Of a stretch of 64,000 bases of DNA, positions 36,374 to 46,015 are shown in pieces. The translations under genes were made by a program, and so were the position numbers. The stretch covers positions 4,467,538 to 4,531,537 of the forward strand of contig NZ_KB235914.1 of assembly GCF_000332175.1 (NCBI RefSeq), in the 5' to 3' direction. Below the pieces are notes generated by a model that was not told the DNA's origin, did no database searches, and saw only the letters and a list, made by a program, of their open reading frames with translations. This stretch comes from Pseudanabaena sp. PCC 6802. Lineage in GTDB: Bacteria; Cyanobacteriota; Cyanobacteriia; Pseudanabaenales; Pseudanabaenaceae. Positions within the stretch are counted from its first letter, which is position 1, and the number at the start of each line of letters is the position of its first letter.

Positions 36374-37075
36374 ATGGTGGGTCAGGAACTTGAATTGGCT
36401 TCAGATCTAGATTTTCAGTCTGAAACCTATCGTGATGCCTACAGTCGGATCAACGCGATCGTGATCGAGGGAGAGCAGGAAGCCCACGATAACTACATAC
36501 AAATTGGGGAATTGCTGCCAGAACTTAAGGACGATCTTGCTAAGCTGGCAAAAATGGAACTGCGCCACATGAAGGGGTTTACCGCCTGCGGTCGCAACTT
36601 AAACGTAACACCCGATATGGCATTTGCCAAGGAATTTTTTACCGGATTGCATGGCAATTTTCAGAAGGCTTTTGCCGAAGGTGATGTCGTTACCTGCTTG
36701 TTGATTCAGGCATTGATTATTGAATGCTTTGCGATCGCGGCATATAACATCTACATTCCTGTCGCCGACGATTTTGCCCGCAAAATCACTGAAGGTGTGG
36801 TCAAAGACGAGTATTTGCACCTTAACTTTGGCGAAGAGTGGCTCCAGCAAAACTTTGATGAATCCAAAGCTGGCTTAGAAAAAGCCAACAGACAAAACCT
36901 ACCAATTGTCTGGAAAATGCTTAACCAGGTGGAGAAAGATGCCAAAACTCTCGGAATGGAAAAGGAAGCCCTCGTCGAGGACTTTATGATTCAGTATGGC
37001 GAAAGTTTGGGCAAAATTGGCTTTAATACCCGCGACATTATGAAAATGTCTGCTATGGGGTTACTACCCGCTTAG
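36374..37075 (+). CDS. ado: Aldehyde-deformylating oxygenase (alkane synthase)
   Basis: A cyanobacterial diiron enzyme converting fatty aldehydes to Cn-1 alkanes and formate. Its 233 residues match the family. Iron ligands are visible at E32 ([10 protein letters not shown]), E62 and H65 ([10 protein letters not shown]), the Glu of [13 protein letters not shown], and the Glu and His of [14 protein letters not shown]. The [17 protein letters not shown] loop and [12 protein letters not shown] helix are typical. The aldehyde is supplied by the acyl-ACP reductase encoded 65 bp downstream. The ATG has an AAGAGGCAAGC leader with a weak ribosome-binding site. Confidence 0.97.
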   Translation: MVGQELELASDLDFQSETYRDAYSRINAIVIEGEQEAHDNYIQIGELLPELKDDLAKLAKMELRHMKGFTACGRNLNVTPDMAFAKEFFTGLHGNFQKAFAEGDVVTCLLIQALIIECFAIAAYNIYIPVADDFARKITEGVVKDEYLHLNFGEEWLQQNFDESKAGLEKANRQNLPIVWKMLNQVEKDAKTLGMEKEALVEDFMIQYGESLGKIGFNTRDIMKMSAMGLLPA

Positions 37076-37140
37076 ATTGGTTCATCCGAGCTAATACTTA
37101 TTGTTAATGCTAGGAAATACTAGGAGACCCAAAATAATTA

Positions 37141-38160
37141 ATGTTTGGTTTGATAGGACATTTGACAAGCCTGGATCACGCCCAGTTGGTTGCAAGAGAT
37201 TTAGGCTACGAAGAATATGCAGACCAGGGCTTGGAATTCTGGTGCATGGCTCCACCGCAGATTGTCGATGACATTACCGTTACGAGTGCGACGGGTCAGA
37301 AAATCCAGGGCAAATATGTAGAGTCTTGTTTTTTGCCAGAGATGCTAGCAACTAAGCGGTTTAAGGCAGCAACCCGCAAGATTATTAATGCGATGGTACA
37401 CGCCCAGAAGCATGGCATTGATATCACTGCCTTGGGCGGATTTTCATCAATCATTTTTGAGAATTTCAACCTCAGCGAGATCCGGCAGATCCGCAATATC
37501 CAGTTAGAAGTCGAGCGCTTTACCACTGGCAATACCCACACAGCTTATATTATTTGTCGTCAGGTAGAGGAAGCCAGCCACAAATTTGGCATAGATCTCT
37601 CACAAGCTACTGTGGCAATTTGTGGGGCTACGGGCGACATAGGTAGCGCAGTTTGTAGATGGTTAGACGCGCGCACCGACGTTAAAGATTTAATCCTGGT
37701 GGCAAGAAACCAGGAACGCCTTCGAGATCTGCAAGCCCAACTCGGACGCGGCAAGATCGCCAGCATCGAAGCAGCCTTACCAGAAGCTGATATCGTCATT
37801 TGGGTTGCTAGTATGGCAAAGGGTATGGAAATTGACCCCAACTCCCTCAAGCGCCCGTGCATTCTGATTGACGGTGGCTACCCCAAAAATATGTCCACCA
37901 CAATTCAGTTGCCCGACATACATATAATTAACGGTGGCATAGTCGAGCATTGCCTGGATATCGACTGGAAGATCATGAAAATTGTCAACATGAGTACCCC
38001 AGCCAGACAGCTATTTGCCTGCTTTGCCGAGTCCATGCTCTTAGAGTTTGAAGGTTGGCATACCAACTTTTCATGGGGACGCAATCAAATTTCGATCGCG
38101 AAAATGGAGCAGATCGGACAGGCATCCGTCAAACACGGCTTCAAACCATTGATTGCCTAG
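37141..38160 (+). CDS. aar: Long-chain acyl-[acyl-carrier-protein] reductase
   Basis: Reduces acyl-ACP to the fatty aldehyde used by the neighbouring deformylating oxygenase. The 339 residues are of usual length. It opens with [20 protein letters not shown], the family hallmark. The NADPH-binding Rossmann motif is [18 protein letters not shown] near residue 160. The catalytic Cys is probably in [14 protein letters not shown]. The pair with the upstream gene is the standard cyanobacterial alkane operon. Confidence 0.97.
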   Translation: MFGLIGHLTSLDHAQLVARDLGYEEYADQGLEFWCMAPPQIVDDITVTSATGQKIQGKYVESCFLPEMLATKRFKAATRKIINAMVHAQKHGIDITALGGFSSIIFENFNLSEIRQIRNIQLEVERFTTGNTHTAYIICRQVEEASHKFGIDLSQATVAICGATGDIGSAVCRWLDARTDVKDLILVARNQERLRDLQAQLGRGKIASIEAALPEADIVIWVASMAKGMEIDPNSLKRPCILIDGGYPKNMSTTIQLPDIHIINGGIVEHCLDIDWKIMKIVNMSTPARQLFACFAESMLLEFEGWHTNFSWGRNQISIAKMEQIGQASVKHGFKPLIA

Positions 38161-38312
38161 TCTAAAATTACCCAGGCTTACCTGGCTTAGCAGTCGCAAA
38201 GATTTGTTAAATATAGGCAACAGCCTGTATAAAATACAGATGTTACGAGAGCTATAAACATATACCTCTCTTATTTCTCTGTGTTCGTGTACGCGATCGC
38301 GCATTTAATGCT

Positions 38313-39812
38313 ATGTCCCAACAAAACCTTGGCAATCCCTTACTAAGCTCTACATATCAAAAAATGGAACCATTTCTCTGGATTCATCTAGCCCTACTTG
38401 CCGCAGTACCGCTCGCGCTCGTACTGTGCATGATGGGTTTAGCGGTTGGCGATCCGATATTTCCTGGTTGGTTGGAGATGCTAGTCCTGGGTATTCCACC
38501 TATAGCATTAACCGTATGGTTGCAATGGCAAAATCCACTTTATCCTTTTAGTCTCTGGGTATTGGCAAAGCCAGCCACCGAACTCAGTGACGATCGGCGG
38601 CGGGTGCTCTCGGTCTTGCGCCGACGCATCAACGGTTGGTATATAGGAGCTTGGATTGCAGTGGTCGCGGGCTTGTTTATGTACGTAGTGTTTCGGCAAA
38701 TCTACATCGCTGCTCCTCTTGCCGCAGATATGGCTCCTTTTCCACCCGCGTTGCGCCTGCTTGGCATCCTTTGGGCGGAGGTATTCCTCCTGGTTGCTAA
38801 TTTGCTATGGCAAATGGGAGTCGCGGCTGCCAGGGTTATGCTCGTGCCATCGTCTGAATTTAATGGCCTTGCTCCCTATGAAGTCGATCGCATCAGTAAA
38901 GAATTCACGATTTTGGGCAAGCGATCGCCAGGTTTGCTCTCCCTAGAACCATTGGCACCAATTCAACAAACTGCGGAACTAATTACAGAGCCAAATGCAT
39001 CGGAGCCTGCCTCAACCAATCCATTATTGGCTCAGTTATCCGGCCTAATCGATAAAGTGATAGCTTTCCTACCAGGTGGAAAATCTGCAACAGTCGAACG
39101 GCCAGTTCCGGTTAGATCGCCAGAAAGCCAGGCAACAGAGGAAAAAGGCGAGGCTGAAGAAATCGATCGCTCTCTTCTAAGCGATCGAGCAGACGAAGGT
39201 ACTCAGGTAGAAGAAATTGAAAAACCTGAAGAGGTAGAAGGGATGGCTCGGACTGGCGCACCTGAAGAAACAGAAGAAACTGAGGATGCCGCTCGAACAG
39301 AACAGACAGAAGCAGCAGAGGAGATAAAAGCACCTGAAGAAACAGAAGAAACTGAGGATACTGCTCGAACAGAACAGACGGAAGCAGCAGAGGAGATAAA
39401 AGTACCTGAGGAAACAGAAGAAACTGAGGATACTACTCGAACAGAACAGACAGAGGCAGCAGAGGAGATAAAAGTACCTGAAGAAACAGAAGAAACTGAA
39501 GATGCCGCTCGAACAGAACAGACAGAAGCAGCAGAGGAGATAAAAGCACCTGAAGAAACAGAAGAAATAGAAAAAGCAAAACAAATAGTCACAGTGGATA
39601 CGCTTACCGCCGATTTGTCAGATGCATTGACTCAGTCAGGATCGGAAACAAATGCACAAACAGAACCTACACCCGAGAATAGTGAGAATATAGATTCTGG
39701 AGAAACGACAATAGAGGTTGCTAGTGATGCTGCTACAGCGGAGGCAACTAATCAAGGCGATCGCTCTGACAGTACCCCCAATCCCAACAGTGATGATGAA
39801 GAGTGGGTTTAA
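38313..39812 (+). CDS. Low-complexity-tail membrane protein
   Basis: A 499-residue protein in two parts. Residues 1-180 contain four membrane helices (FLWIHLALLAAVPLALVLCM, MLVLGIPPIALTVWL, YIGAWIAVVAGLFMYVVF, LLGILWAEVFLLVANLLW) with a conserved ATELSDDRRRVLSVLRRRIN cytosolic loop. Residues ~285-460 are an acidic tail of Glu/Thr/Ala, including four 24-residue repeats of the form APEETEETEDAARTEQTEAA plus EEIK. The N-terminal half belongs to a cyanobacterial family often annotated by its low-complexity tail. It follows the alkane genes by 152 bp on the same strand, but a functional link is not shown. Confidence 0.82.
   Translation: MSQQNLGNPLLSSTYQKMEPFLWIHLALLAAVPLALVLCMMGLAVGDPIFPGWLEMLVLGIPPIALTVWLQWQNPLYPFSLWVLAKPATELSDDRRRVLSVLRRRINGWYIGAWIAVVAGLFMYVVFRQIYIAAPLAADMAPFPPALRLLGILWAEVFLLVANLLWQMGVAAARVMLVPSSEFNGLAPYEVDRISKEFTILGKRSPGLLSLEPLAPIQQTAELITEPNASEPASTNPLLAQLSGLIDKVIAFLPGGKSATVERPVPVRSPESQATEEKGEAEEIDRSLLSDRADEGTQVEEIEKPEEVEGMARTGAPEETEETEDAARTEQTEAAEEIKAPEETEETEDTARTEQTEAAEEIKVPEETEETEDTTRTEQTEAAEEIKVPEETEETEDAARTEQTEAAEEIKAPEETEEIEKAKQIVTVDTLTADLSDALTQSGSETNAQTEPTPENSENIDSGETTIEVASDAATAEATNQGDRSDSTPNPNSDDEEWV
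39258..39569 (+). repeat. 72-bp in-frame tandem repeat (4 units plus part)
   Basis: Units begin GCACCTGAAGAAACAGAAGA (or GTACCTGA) at 39258, 39330, 39402 and 39474, with a partial unit from 39546. They differ by only a few bases, which points to recent slippage or unequal exchange. They encode the acidic tail of the membrane protein. Confidence 0.88.
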
Positions 39813-39848
39813 CCAGCCTGAAATTACACATATATTACGAACATCAAG

Positions 39849-40682
39849 ATGAAGCCATACCTAGCTGCTGCCTTACAAATGACGAGTCTGCCAGACTTGA
39901 AGAAGAATCTTGCCCAGGCAGAGGACTTAATTCAGCTTGCCGTCAATCGCGGTGCGGAGTTAATTTGTTTGCCTGAAAATTTTGCTTTTTTGGGCGACGA
40001 AGAAGAAAAAGCGCGGATGGCAAAAGAGATTGCCCAAGCCAGCCAGAAATTTTTGGTGACTATGGCACAACGCTACCAGGTGACTATCCTGGGGGGAGGA
40101 TTTCCTGTTCCCGTTGATGGAACGGATCTGGAAAATAATGGCAAAATGTTCAATACTGCCCTACTAGTGGGAGCCGATGGGACAGAGTTATCCAGGTATC
40201 ACAAAATGCACCTGTTTGATGTCAACTTACCTGATGGCAATACCTATCGAGAATCGGAAACAATTGTGGCAGGCTCAGAACCACCGCAGGTGTATAGATC
40301 GGATAAGCTAGGGAACCTGGGGCTATCGGTTTGCTACGATGTACGATTCCCCGAGTTATATCGCTATTTGGCAAAGCAGGGCGCTAATGTCTTATTCGTG
40401 CCAGCCGCATTTACCGCCTATACAGGTAAGGATCACTGGCAGATTCTTTTGCAGGCGAGGGCAATTGAAAACACTTGCTACGTAATTGCAGCCGCCCAGG
40501 TGGGCATGCACAATCCCCGACGGCAATCCCACGGTCACGCTATGATTGTCGATCCCTGGGGTGTAGTGTTGGCAGATGCGGGCGATCGCATTGGTGCAGC
40601 GATCGCGGAAATCAACCCCTCTCGCTTGGAGCAAGTAAGAACGCAAATGCCGTCGTTAAAACATCGGACGTTCGATCTCTAA
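39849..40682 (+). CDS. Carbon-nitrogen hydrolase (Nit1/Nit2-type amidase)
   Basis: A 277-residue nitrilase-superfamily amidase. The catalytic triad is E43 (LPENFAFLGD), K119 (RYHKMHLFDV), and C162 (LSVCYDVRFPELY), with the second Glu in the usual QILLQARAIENTCYV region. The sequence is closest to the Nit1/Nit2 branch (deaminated-glutathione amidase or omega-amidase), which repairs side products of transamination. Which of the two it is cannot be decided by eye. It starts 36 bp after the preceding stop, so cotranscription is likely. Confidence 0.9.
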   Translation: MKPYLAAALQMTSLPDLKKNLAQAEDLIQLAVNRGAELICLPENFAFLGDEEEKARMAKEIAQASQKFLVTMAQRYQVTILGGGFPVPVDGTDLENNGKMFNTALLVGADGTELSRYHKMHLFDVNLPDGNTYRESETIVAGSEPPQVYRSDKLGNLGLSVCYDVRFPELYRYLAKQGANVLFVPAAFTAYTGKDHWQILLQARAIENTCYVIAAAQVGMHNPRRQSHGHAMIVDPWGVVLADAGDRIGAAIAEINPSRLEQVRTQMPSLKHRTFDL

Positions 40683-40734
40683 AATTCAAGCAATTAAAGA
40701 ATAGACAAGAAAGCGAATTTAGGGGTAGAGCATT

Positions 40735-41025
40735 ATGACAGTAGAGAGATGGACAGATGAAATGTTAGATCGCTTAGCTACAACCGTCGCCCAAAACAGC
40801 GAACAGATTAGGGAATTGCGGGAACTGTTTTCAGATATGAGAGCGAATCAAGCCATGCTACAGCAGGAGCAATCTGAGATGAGTCGGCAATTCATGCATA
40901 CGATTGGCATAATTGCCCAACAGCAAAGCGAGATCGCCGGGTTGCGCACTGAGACAAATCGCATGTTAGACATCTTGATTAACCAGCGTCAGGGAGAAGA
41001 TGATGGCGGTCAGCAGTCAGCCTAA
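40735..41025 (+). CDS. Small coiled-coil protein
   Basis: A 96-residue protein that is almost entirely one coiled coil (LATTVAQNSEQIRELRELFS, then EQSEMSRQFMHTIGIIAQ) with a Gly/Asp/Gln-rich end. The N-terminus MTVERWTDEMLDRLA resembles small proteins often seen in cyanobacteria with no assigned role. No membrane segment. It lies between the amidase and the prohibitin-like gene on the same strand. Confidence 0.65.
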   Translation: MTVERWTDEMLDRLATTVAQNSEQIRELRELFSDMRANQAMLQQEQSEMSRQFMHTIGIIAQQQSEIAGLRTETNRMLDILINQRQGEDDGGQQSA

Positions 41026-41160
41026 AATTCAAACCGGACTCCATGCGGGCAATGCAAAAAACTTGTCACGCGGCAGTATAGACAGTGCGAGTGCGCAACT
41101 TGAATTAGATGGCTATGTATATTGGTAATGGATTTGTCAACCTAAAGATTTAGAGCAAAT

Positions 41161-41970
41161 ATGGGATCGCTAATCAAATCCACAGTAATTCCGATCGCTG
41201 CTATAGTCTTGATTTTACTTTTTCCTCCCATCGCGATTGTTGGCGCGGGAGAGCGCGGTGTCGTCACCCATTTTGGGGCAGTTGACCCCAGCCCCTTGTC
41301 AGAGGGCATACACTGGATCGTGCCGATCGAGGATCGAGTTATCCGCATTGACGTAAAAGTTCAGAAACACGAAGTGCCCGCTAAAGGTTCGACTAAGGAT
41401 TTGCAAGATCTGAAGGCTACATTTGCAGTTAACTTTGCTCTGGAGAGCGATCGCGTTGCCCAAACCTATCAACAGCAAGGAAATCTGGATCAAATTGTCG
41501 AACGCATCATCGCCCCTCAAACGCAGGAGTCTTTTAAGACAGCAGTAGCCCAGTTCACGGCTGAAGATTCTATTGTGCGACGACCGGAATTGAAGCAGCA
41601 GTTTGATGAGATATTAAGCGAGCGGTTGGCCAAGTATGGCATTGAAATTTACGACACTAGCGTTGTGGATATCGAGTTCTCGCCAGAGTTTGCCCAAGCC
41701 GTTGAAGCTAAGCAAGTTGCCGAACAGGATTCGCAAAGAGCCGTCTATATTGCCAAGAAAGCAGAACAAGAAGCCCTAGCGCGGGTCAATCAGGCAAAGG
41801 GAGAAGCCGAAGCGCAGAAATTATTGCAAGTCTCTTTGGATGACAAGGTATTGCGAAAGCAGGAATTGGATAACCAGCGAGAGGCGATCGCCAAATGGGA
41901 CGGTAAGTTACCCAATGTTAATTCCGGCGCTATCCCATTTTTGAATTTAGAACCAGTAGGAGGCAAGTAA
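41161..41970 (+). CDS. Prohibitin/SPFH-domain membrane protein
   Basis: A 269-residue SPFH protein that forms membrane-bound ring assemblies thought to scaffold or protect membrane proteins and proteases. It has an N-terminal anchor (STVIPIAAIVLILLFPPIAIV), then the SPFH domain (VGAGERGVVTHFGAVDPSPLSEG, WIVPIEDRVIRIDVKVQ). A long charged coiled coil follows (AVEAKQVAEQDSQRAVYIAK and on), ending with PFLNLEPVGGK. Length and layout match the prohibitin subgroup. Monocistronic. Confidence 0.9.
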   Translation: MGSLIKSTVIPIAAIVLILLFPPIAIVGAGERGVVTHFGAVDPSPLSEGIHWIVPIEDRVIRIDVKVQKHEVPAKGSTKDLQDLKATFAVNFALESDRVAQTYQQQGNLDQIVERIIAPQTQESFKTAVAQFTAEDSIVRRPELKQQFDEILSERLAKYGIEIYDTSVVDIEFSPEFAQAVEAKQVAEQDSQRAVYIAKKAEQEALARVNQAKGEAEAQKLLQVSLDDKVLRKQELDNQREAIAKWDGKLPNVNSGAIPFLNLEPVGGK

Positions 41971-41984
41971 TGCAGGCTCAGCTC

Positions 41985-42932
41985 TTAAAGTTCTGCAAAG
42001 CGATCCGTAGCTTCCAGTAAAGCTTGTGTAATGCCTGGTTCGGTCATGGAGTGTCCGGCATCGGGGACGACGATAAAGTTGGCTTCTGGCCAAGCCTGGT
42101 GCAATTCCCACGCCGACACCATAGGACAAACGATATCGTAGCGTCCCTGTACGATCGCGCCAGGAATGTGGCGAATGCGACCGACGTTCTCGATCAAGTA
42201 ACTCTCTGGTTCGAGGAAACCTTTGTTGATAAAGTAGTGGCACTCAATGCGGGCAAATGCCGTGGCAAAATTGTCCTCCCCAAACTCCTCAATTAAGTTG
42301 GTATCAATTAACAACTTACTCGTACTAGCCTCCCAAATCGACCAGGCGCGAGCAGCTTCCAATTGGATTTGCAAATCTTCACTGGTGAGACGATGGTAAT
42401 AGGCAGCGATGAGATCGTGGCGATCGCTTTGAGGAATAGGTTTCAAATATTCTTGCCACGCCTCTGGAAAAATATAGCTAGTTCCTTCTTGATAGAACCA
42501 TTGCAATTCCTTTTGGCGGAGGAGGAAGATACCGCGCAGGATTAAGCCCTTAACGCGATCGCTATGGGTTTCTGCATAGGCAAGGGAAAGAGTACTACCC
42601 CAACTACCACCAAACACGACCCATTTCTCTATTCCGAGATGCACCCTTAACTTCTCAATATCGGCCACTAAATCCCAAGTAGTATTTTCGCGAAGCTCTG
42701 CGTGGGGCGTACTCTTCCCACAACCTCGCTGGTCGAACAGGACGACGCGCCACCGCAATGGATCGAAATATTGGCGATAAGTCGGAATAATACCACCACC
42801 AGGGCCACCGTGCAGGAACACTACGGGCTTGCCGTCAGGGTTACCACATTCTTCAAAATAGATACTGTGGAGTTCGGAAACCTGAAGCATAGCCTGGTTG
42901 TAGGGTTCGATATGAGGGTAGAGCGATCGCAT
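41985..42932 (-). CDS. pip: Prolyl aminopeptidase
   Basis: An alpha/beta hydrolase of peptidase family S33 that removes N-terminal proline. The preferred ATG at 42932 gives 315 residues starting MRSLYPHIEPYNQAMLQVSE, the normal start. A frame 18 codons longer reads into the transposase relic next door. Motifs: HGGPGGG (oxyanion), DQRGCGKSTP, and the nucleophile in VFGGSWGSTLSLAYAE. The last parts of the triad are the Asp in GRYDIVCP and the His in DAGHSMTE. Complete. Confidence 0.93.
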   Translation of the reverse strand: MRSLYPHIEPYNQAMLQVSELHSIYFEECGNPDGKPVVFLHGGPGGGIIPTYRQYFDPLRWRVVLFDQRGCGKSTPHAELRENTTWDLVADIEKLRVHLGIEKWVVFGGSWGSTLSLAYAETHSDRVKGLILRGIFLLRQKELQWFYQEGTSYIFPEAWQEYLKPIPQSDRHDLIAAYYHRLTSEDLQIQLEAARAWSIWEASTSKLLIDTNLIEEFGEDNFATAFARIECHYFINKGFLEPESYLIENVGRIRHIPGAIVQGRYDIVCPMVSAWELHQAWPEANFIVVPDAGHSMTEPGITQALLEATDRFAEL

Positions 42933-42984
42933 AGCCAAAATTAATAACCACTCTCTCCAGCATATCCGGTTGTTCCCAAAAAAC

Positions 42985-43110
42985 ACACTACTAACTTTGC
43001 CAAGGGAAAGCCACAGCCCACTTTTTGATTGCTGTGCTGCGGATAGACCGCCTGGTTGGCAGGCGTATCACTCATTAGCACCGTTGTGCCATCGTAGGCT
43101 ATTGCCCAGA
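42985..43110 (-). pseudogene. IS4-type transposase fragment
   Basis: One minus-strand frame reads AYDGTTVLMSDTPANQAVYP, then QHSNQKVGCGFPLAKLVV. This is the conserved block around the first catalytic Asp of IS4-family transposases (usually DGSTVSMPDTPENQ...YPQP...QKPGCGFPIAKI). Nothing else of the transposase survives. It lies directly beyond the stop of the truncated NB-ARC gene and before the prolyl aminopeptidase start. Confidence 0.7.
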
Positions 43111-43120
43111 TCCATCGGCT

Positions 43121-44644
43121 TCAACCGCCTGGGGTACCATAATCGAGATAGGATAGGGGTCGGTCTGTATTGCTGCGATTGTCCGTTGGCAATTCGAGAT
43201 AATGCGATCGCAACACCTGAGATTTACCGACTTCCACTTTCATGGCTGCATAGCTTTGCAAGGTGCGGAACAAAGCACAGGAGAGCGAGTTTTTTCCACT
43301 TTCACAACCCGGATGACAATCTTCCGAATCTCCTCCTTCCTGGCAGAATTGCGCGATGAGTTTTTCCGTCATGTATTCCATCACGACGAGTTGCTGGTGG
43401 AAGTCCGCACCGTGTTTGTCAATCAGCGATCGCTGCCGCAAAGAAGATAGAGCTTCTAATAATTCGTGTTTGGGGATGGTTACTGACAGGTCGTTCCAAA
43501 GATCTGTATAGGAACCCGAGCCTTGATGCGTTGCCAGCCAGTACATGATTTGGATTTCCAAATCCGTCAGGCGATCGATCTGGCCCTCTAATAGACGATA
43601 AATCCCTTGGAAAACCGCCGTACCTTGCTTGAGAAATTCGGCAATGCGACCTTCAAATAGATCTTGAATTATGGTGGCTACCATCTTCAGTTCTAAAGGG
43701 TTGCCCATGTACCATTTGACTAACCGATCGGTCGCCCTGGTAGAGCCGGTCAAGCCTTTGGCATGCAGGATTTGTACGGCATCGTCATGGCTTAGTCCCG
43801 CAAGCCTGAAGGCACGGACTGGCAATGTCTCTCCAGCGAGATTGGCAACCTCCCCTGGTTCCTCGCGACTGGTAAGGACGATGCAACTCTGGTGCGAAAC
43901 CTCACCTAACTGCCGGAGCAACTCCCCATATCCCTGGTAGCCCTCGCGATAGGCTCCCACGAGTTGACCGCTTTGCAAAATTGCCTCAAAGCTGTCGAGC
44001 ACGACCAGGCAGCGATGTTTTTGCAGATATCGCAAGAGGCATGCAACCAATTGTCGATCGCTATCCGGCAAATCGATATCCTGAAGATCGGCGATCGCGA
44101 TCCCCTCTATTAACTCGCGCAGGGATGGGGCATGATGCAGACTGCGCCAGATCGTATACTCGAACTCTCTCTGGACTTGGCGGGCGAGTTTGACGGATAA
44201 CCCCGTTTTGCCAATGCCACCCATACCGAGGATGGCCACCAAACAGCAGCGATCGCGAACGATCCACTTTTCTAGGGTAGCCAGCTCGTCGGTGCGCCCG
44301 AAGAACACCGAGATGTTGGCAGCCTCGCCCCAATCCTGGTTGGACTTTTGCAAGGCATTCCTGTTAATCCGAACGATTGTTTCTGGATCTCCCTGCCAAT
44401 CGTAGCGACTCAAAACCAACTGGACATTCTTTTTAGTAACTTTCTCACCAAAAGCTTCTGAAAGTAATCGCCACAACTGAGATCCAACTTGTTTGATGTA
44501 ATCGCAATCGTAGCCGCTTTCAGATGCGATTTCCTCATAGGTAATCCCTTCCCACGACTTGCAGAATACCGATTCCTGAATTGGAGTAAGGTGTTGACTG
44601 CACAGGATTGTATCCAGTAATGTCAGTGCCTCATCGACAGTCAT
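43121..44644 (-). CDS. NB-ARC ATPase, truncated (lacks C-terminal repeat domain)
   Basis: A 507-residue STAND-type protein. Residues 1-100 form the cyanobacterial N-terminal helical domain (YEEIASESGYDCDYIKQVGSQLW). NB-ARC follows with P-loop K146 in ILGMGGIGKTGLS, Walker B in CLVVLDSFEAIL, the sensor in IVLTSREEPGEV, and GLSHDDAVQIL and GNPLELKMVA in the ARC part. Proteins with this start normally continue into about 600 residues of WD40 repeats. Here the sequence loses similarity after a VVMEYMTEKLIAQFC segment and stops at 43121 next to a transposase relic. It is probably a nonfunctional or decoy remnant, although the switch module is intact. Confidence 0.85.
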   Translation of the reverse strand: MTVDEALTLLDTILCSQHLTPIQESVFCKSWEGITYEEIASESGYDCDYIKQVGSQLWRLLSEAFGEKVTKKNVQLVLSRYDWQGDPETIVRINRNALQKSNQDWGEAANISVFFGRTDELATLEKWIVRDRCCLVAILGMGGIGKTGLSVKLARQVQREFEYTIWRSLHHAPSLRELIEGIAIADLQDIDLPDSDRQLVACLLRYLQKHRCLVVLDSFEAILQSGQLVGAYREGYQGYGELLRQLGEVSHQSCIVLTSREEPGEVANLAGETLPVRAFRLAGLSHDDAVQILHAKGLTGSTRATDRLVKWYMGNPLELKMVATIIQDLFEGRIAEFLKQGTAVFQGIYRLLEGQIDRLTDLEIQIMYWLATHQGSGSYTDLWNDLSVTIPKHELLEALSSLRQRSLIDKHGADFHQQLVVMEYMTEKLIAQFCQEGGDSEDCHPGCESGKNSLSCALFRTLQSYAAMKVEVGKSQVLRSHYLELPTDNRSNTDRPLSYLDYGTPGG

Positions 44645-44999
44645 AGAACAGTAATTGTCTCCTCGGATTGGCCTATAGTTTAGCTTACCTCAGAATTACA
44701 GCCTATTTGAGCAAAACTTTTGAGCAAAACTAACGATCGTTGAGCTTACTTTTCTAACCTTTGCAGCCTAAAAACAATTACCTTACTATCTTCACTTTCA
44801 TACCCAATTTGGACAAAATTTCTCAACTTATTTCTTCCAATTCTTACTGACAGGTTTGAGTGATTTTTCTAGACTAAAGATATCCGTCTAGGAGAAATAG
44901 AAATGAAGTGATGGTGTATTCAAATCCTTGCCTTAAATAGGCACGAACCATCGCTTGATTAATGCAAGTAACGTACTTTCTAGTGGGAGGTAAGCACAA
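44645..44999. other. Gap with no gene
   Basis: AT-rich divergent spacer between the NB-ARC gene and the RTX-like gene. It contains a short direct repeat, TTGAGCAAAACT, twice near 44707-44732. A good ribosome-binding site (GGGAGG at 44983-44988) precedes the downstream ATG. No reading frame, RNA gene or hairpin element was recognised. Confidence 0.6.
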
Positions 45000-45896
45000 A
45001 TGTCGATTACTAACTTTATGGGTAAGCTGGATCAAAGCGATGTTGATTTTCCTGCTCCAGGGGGAGGAGGCATAACTCATCGTGAAGATGTTCGTCTTTC
45101 AGGGTTCCTAGTCGGTCAAACAATTACTCTTGACCTAATTAAAACCTCAGGAGACATCTACGATCCTTATCTTCAGCTTCTCGACGACAATGGAAATATC
45201 CTTGACTTTAGCGATGACGGTGGAGGGGCTCCTAACGCTCAGATTACTTTTGTAGTGCAGCCTGGTATAAACTACACAGCACGTGTTACGAGCTTTGGAA
45301 TTGCTCCGATTACCTCCGAGTTCCGCTTGCAAGTTACTGCTCCAGGAGACACAGGGGTGACTTTCAATGCAGGTGCAGGCGGTGGAGGTGGGGATGTGCA
45401 GCCACCAATTATTCCAATCGATGGAACACCAGGTAATGATGTACTCATCAATCACGTGCCAGTTGGTATGAATATAAATAGCTTCATGACACCTGCAGCT
45501 ATCAACGGCTATGCTGGCAGTGACTTTTTGGCTGGTGCAGGAGGCAACGATCGCTTAGACGCTAATAATGGCATAACCAGCAATAGTTTCGATCAGATGG
45601 TTGGTTTTGGCGGGCAGGATACGTTTATCCTCAGCAGCTATTACGGACAACAGTTTGGTGAAGGCTTCGCTGTTATTTGGGACTTTACACCAGGAGTAGA
45701 CACAATTCAAGTCTCGTCTGGCAACTACTACTTCAACTACGGTAAACAGTCCTGGACGAATCCAGATCCTGGTTGGGGGTTGACTCCAGAACCGACAGAC
45801 ACGATTCTTTCGAGGGGACTTCCAGGTGGAGGAGCTGAGATGGTTGCAGTTATTGCTGGCCGACACATCGATGCGTCTAACCTTACCTTTGTATAA
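45000..45896 (+). CDS. Secreted PPC-like / RTX-like calcium-binding protein
   Basis: A 298-residue acidic protein without a Sec signal peptide. Residues ~10-115 resemble a bacterial pre-peptidase C-terminal (PPC) beta-sandwich: GFLVGQTITLDLIKTSGDIYDPYLQLLDDNG, then YTARVTSFG. After a Gly-rich linker the second half has a few RTX-type nonapeptides (GTPGNDVLI, GYAGSDFLAGAGGNDRLD, GFGGQDTFIL) and the C-terminal strand-rich block usual for type I secreted proteins. No catalytic domain is seen. The gene has its own strong ribosome-binding site. Confidence 0.75.
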   Translation: MSITNFMGKLDQSDVDFPAPGGGGITHREDVRLSGFLVGQTITLDLIKTSGDIYDPYLQLLDDNGNILDFSDDGGGAPNAQITFVVQPGINYTARVTSFGIAPITSEFRLQVTAPGDTGVTFNAGAGGGGGDVQPPIIPIDGTPGNDVLINHVPVGMNINSFMTPAAINGYAGSDFLAGAGGNDRLDANNGITSNSFDQMVGFGGQDTFILSSYYGQQFGEGFAVIWDFTPGVDTIQVSSGNYYFNYGKQSWTNPDPGWGLTPEPTDTILSRGLPGGGAEMVAVIAGRHIDASNLTFV

Positions 45897-46015
45897 CTGC
45901 GATCTGCGATGCCAAATATTGAACGTGTGTGGTAGATAGAGGAGGCATTGGTAGTCTATATCATCGAGGCTAAAAATAGCGGAAGAGGAAGTATGTGGCA
46001 ATGATTTGTAAATGA

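Noticed and set aside
39177..39592. Two overlapping minus-strand frames rich in Cys, Phe and Ser
   Set aside because: They are antisense of the Glu/Thr repeat tail of the membrane protein and have no independent support.
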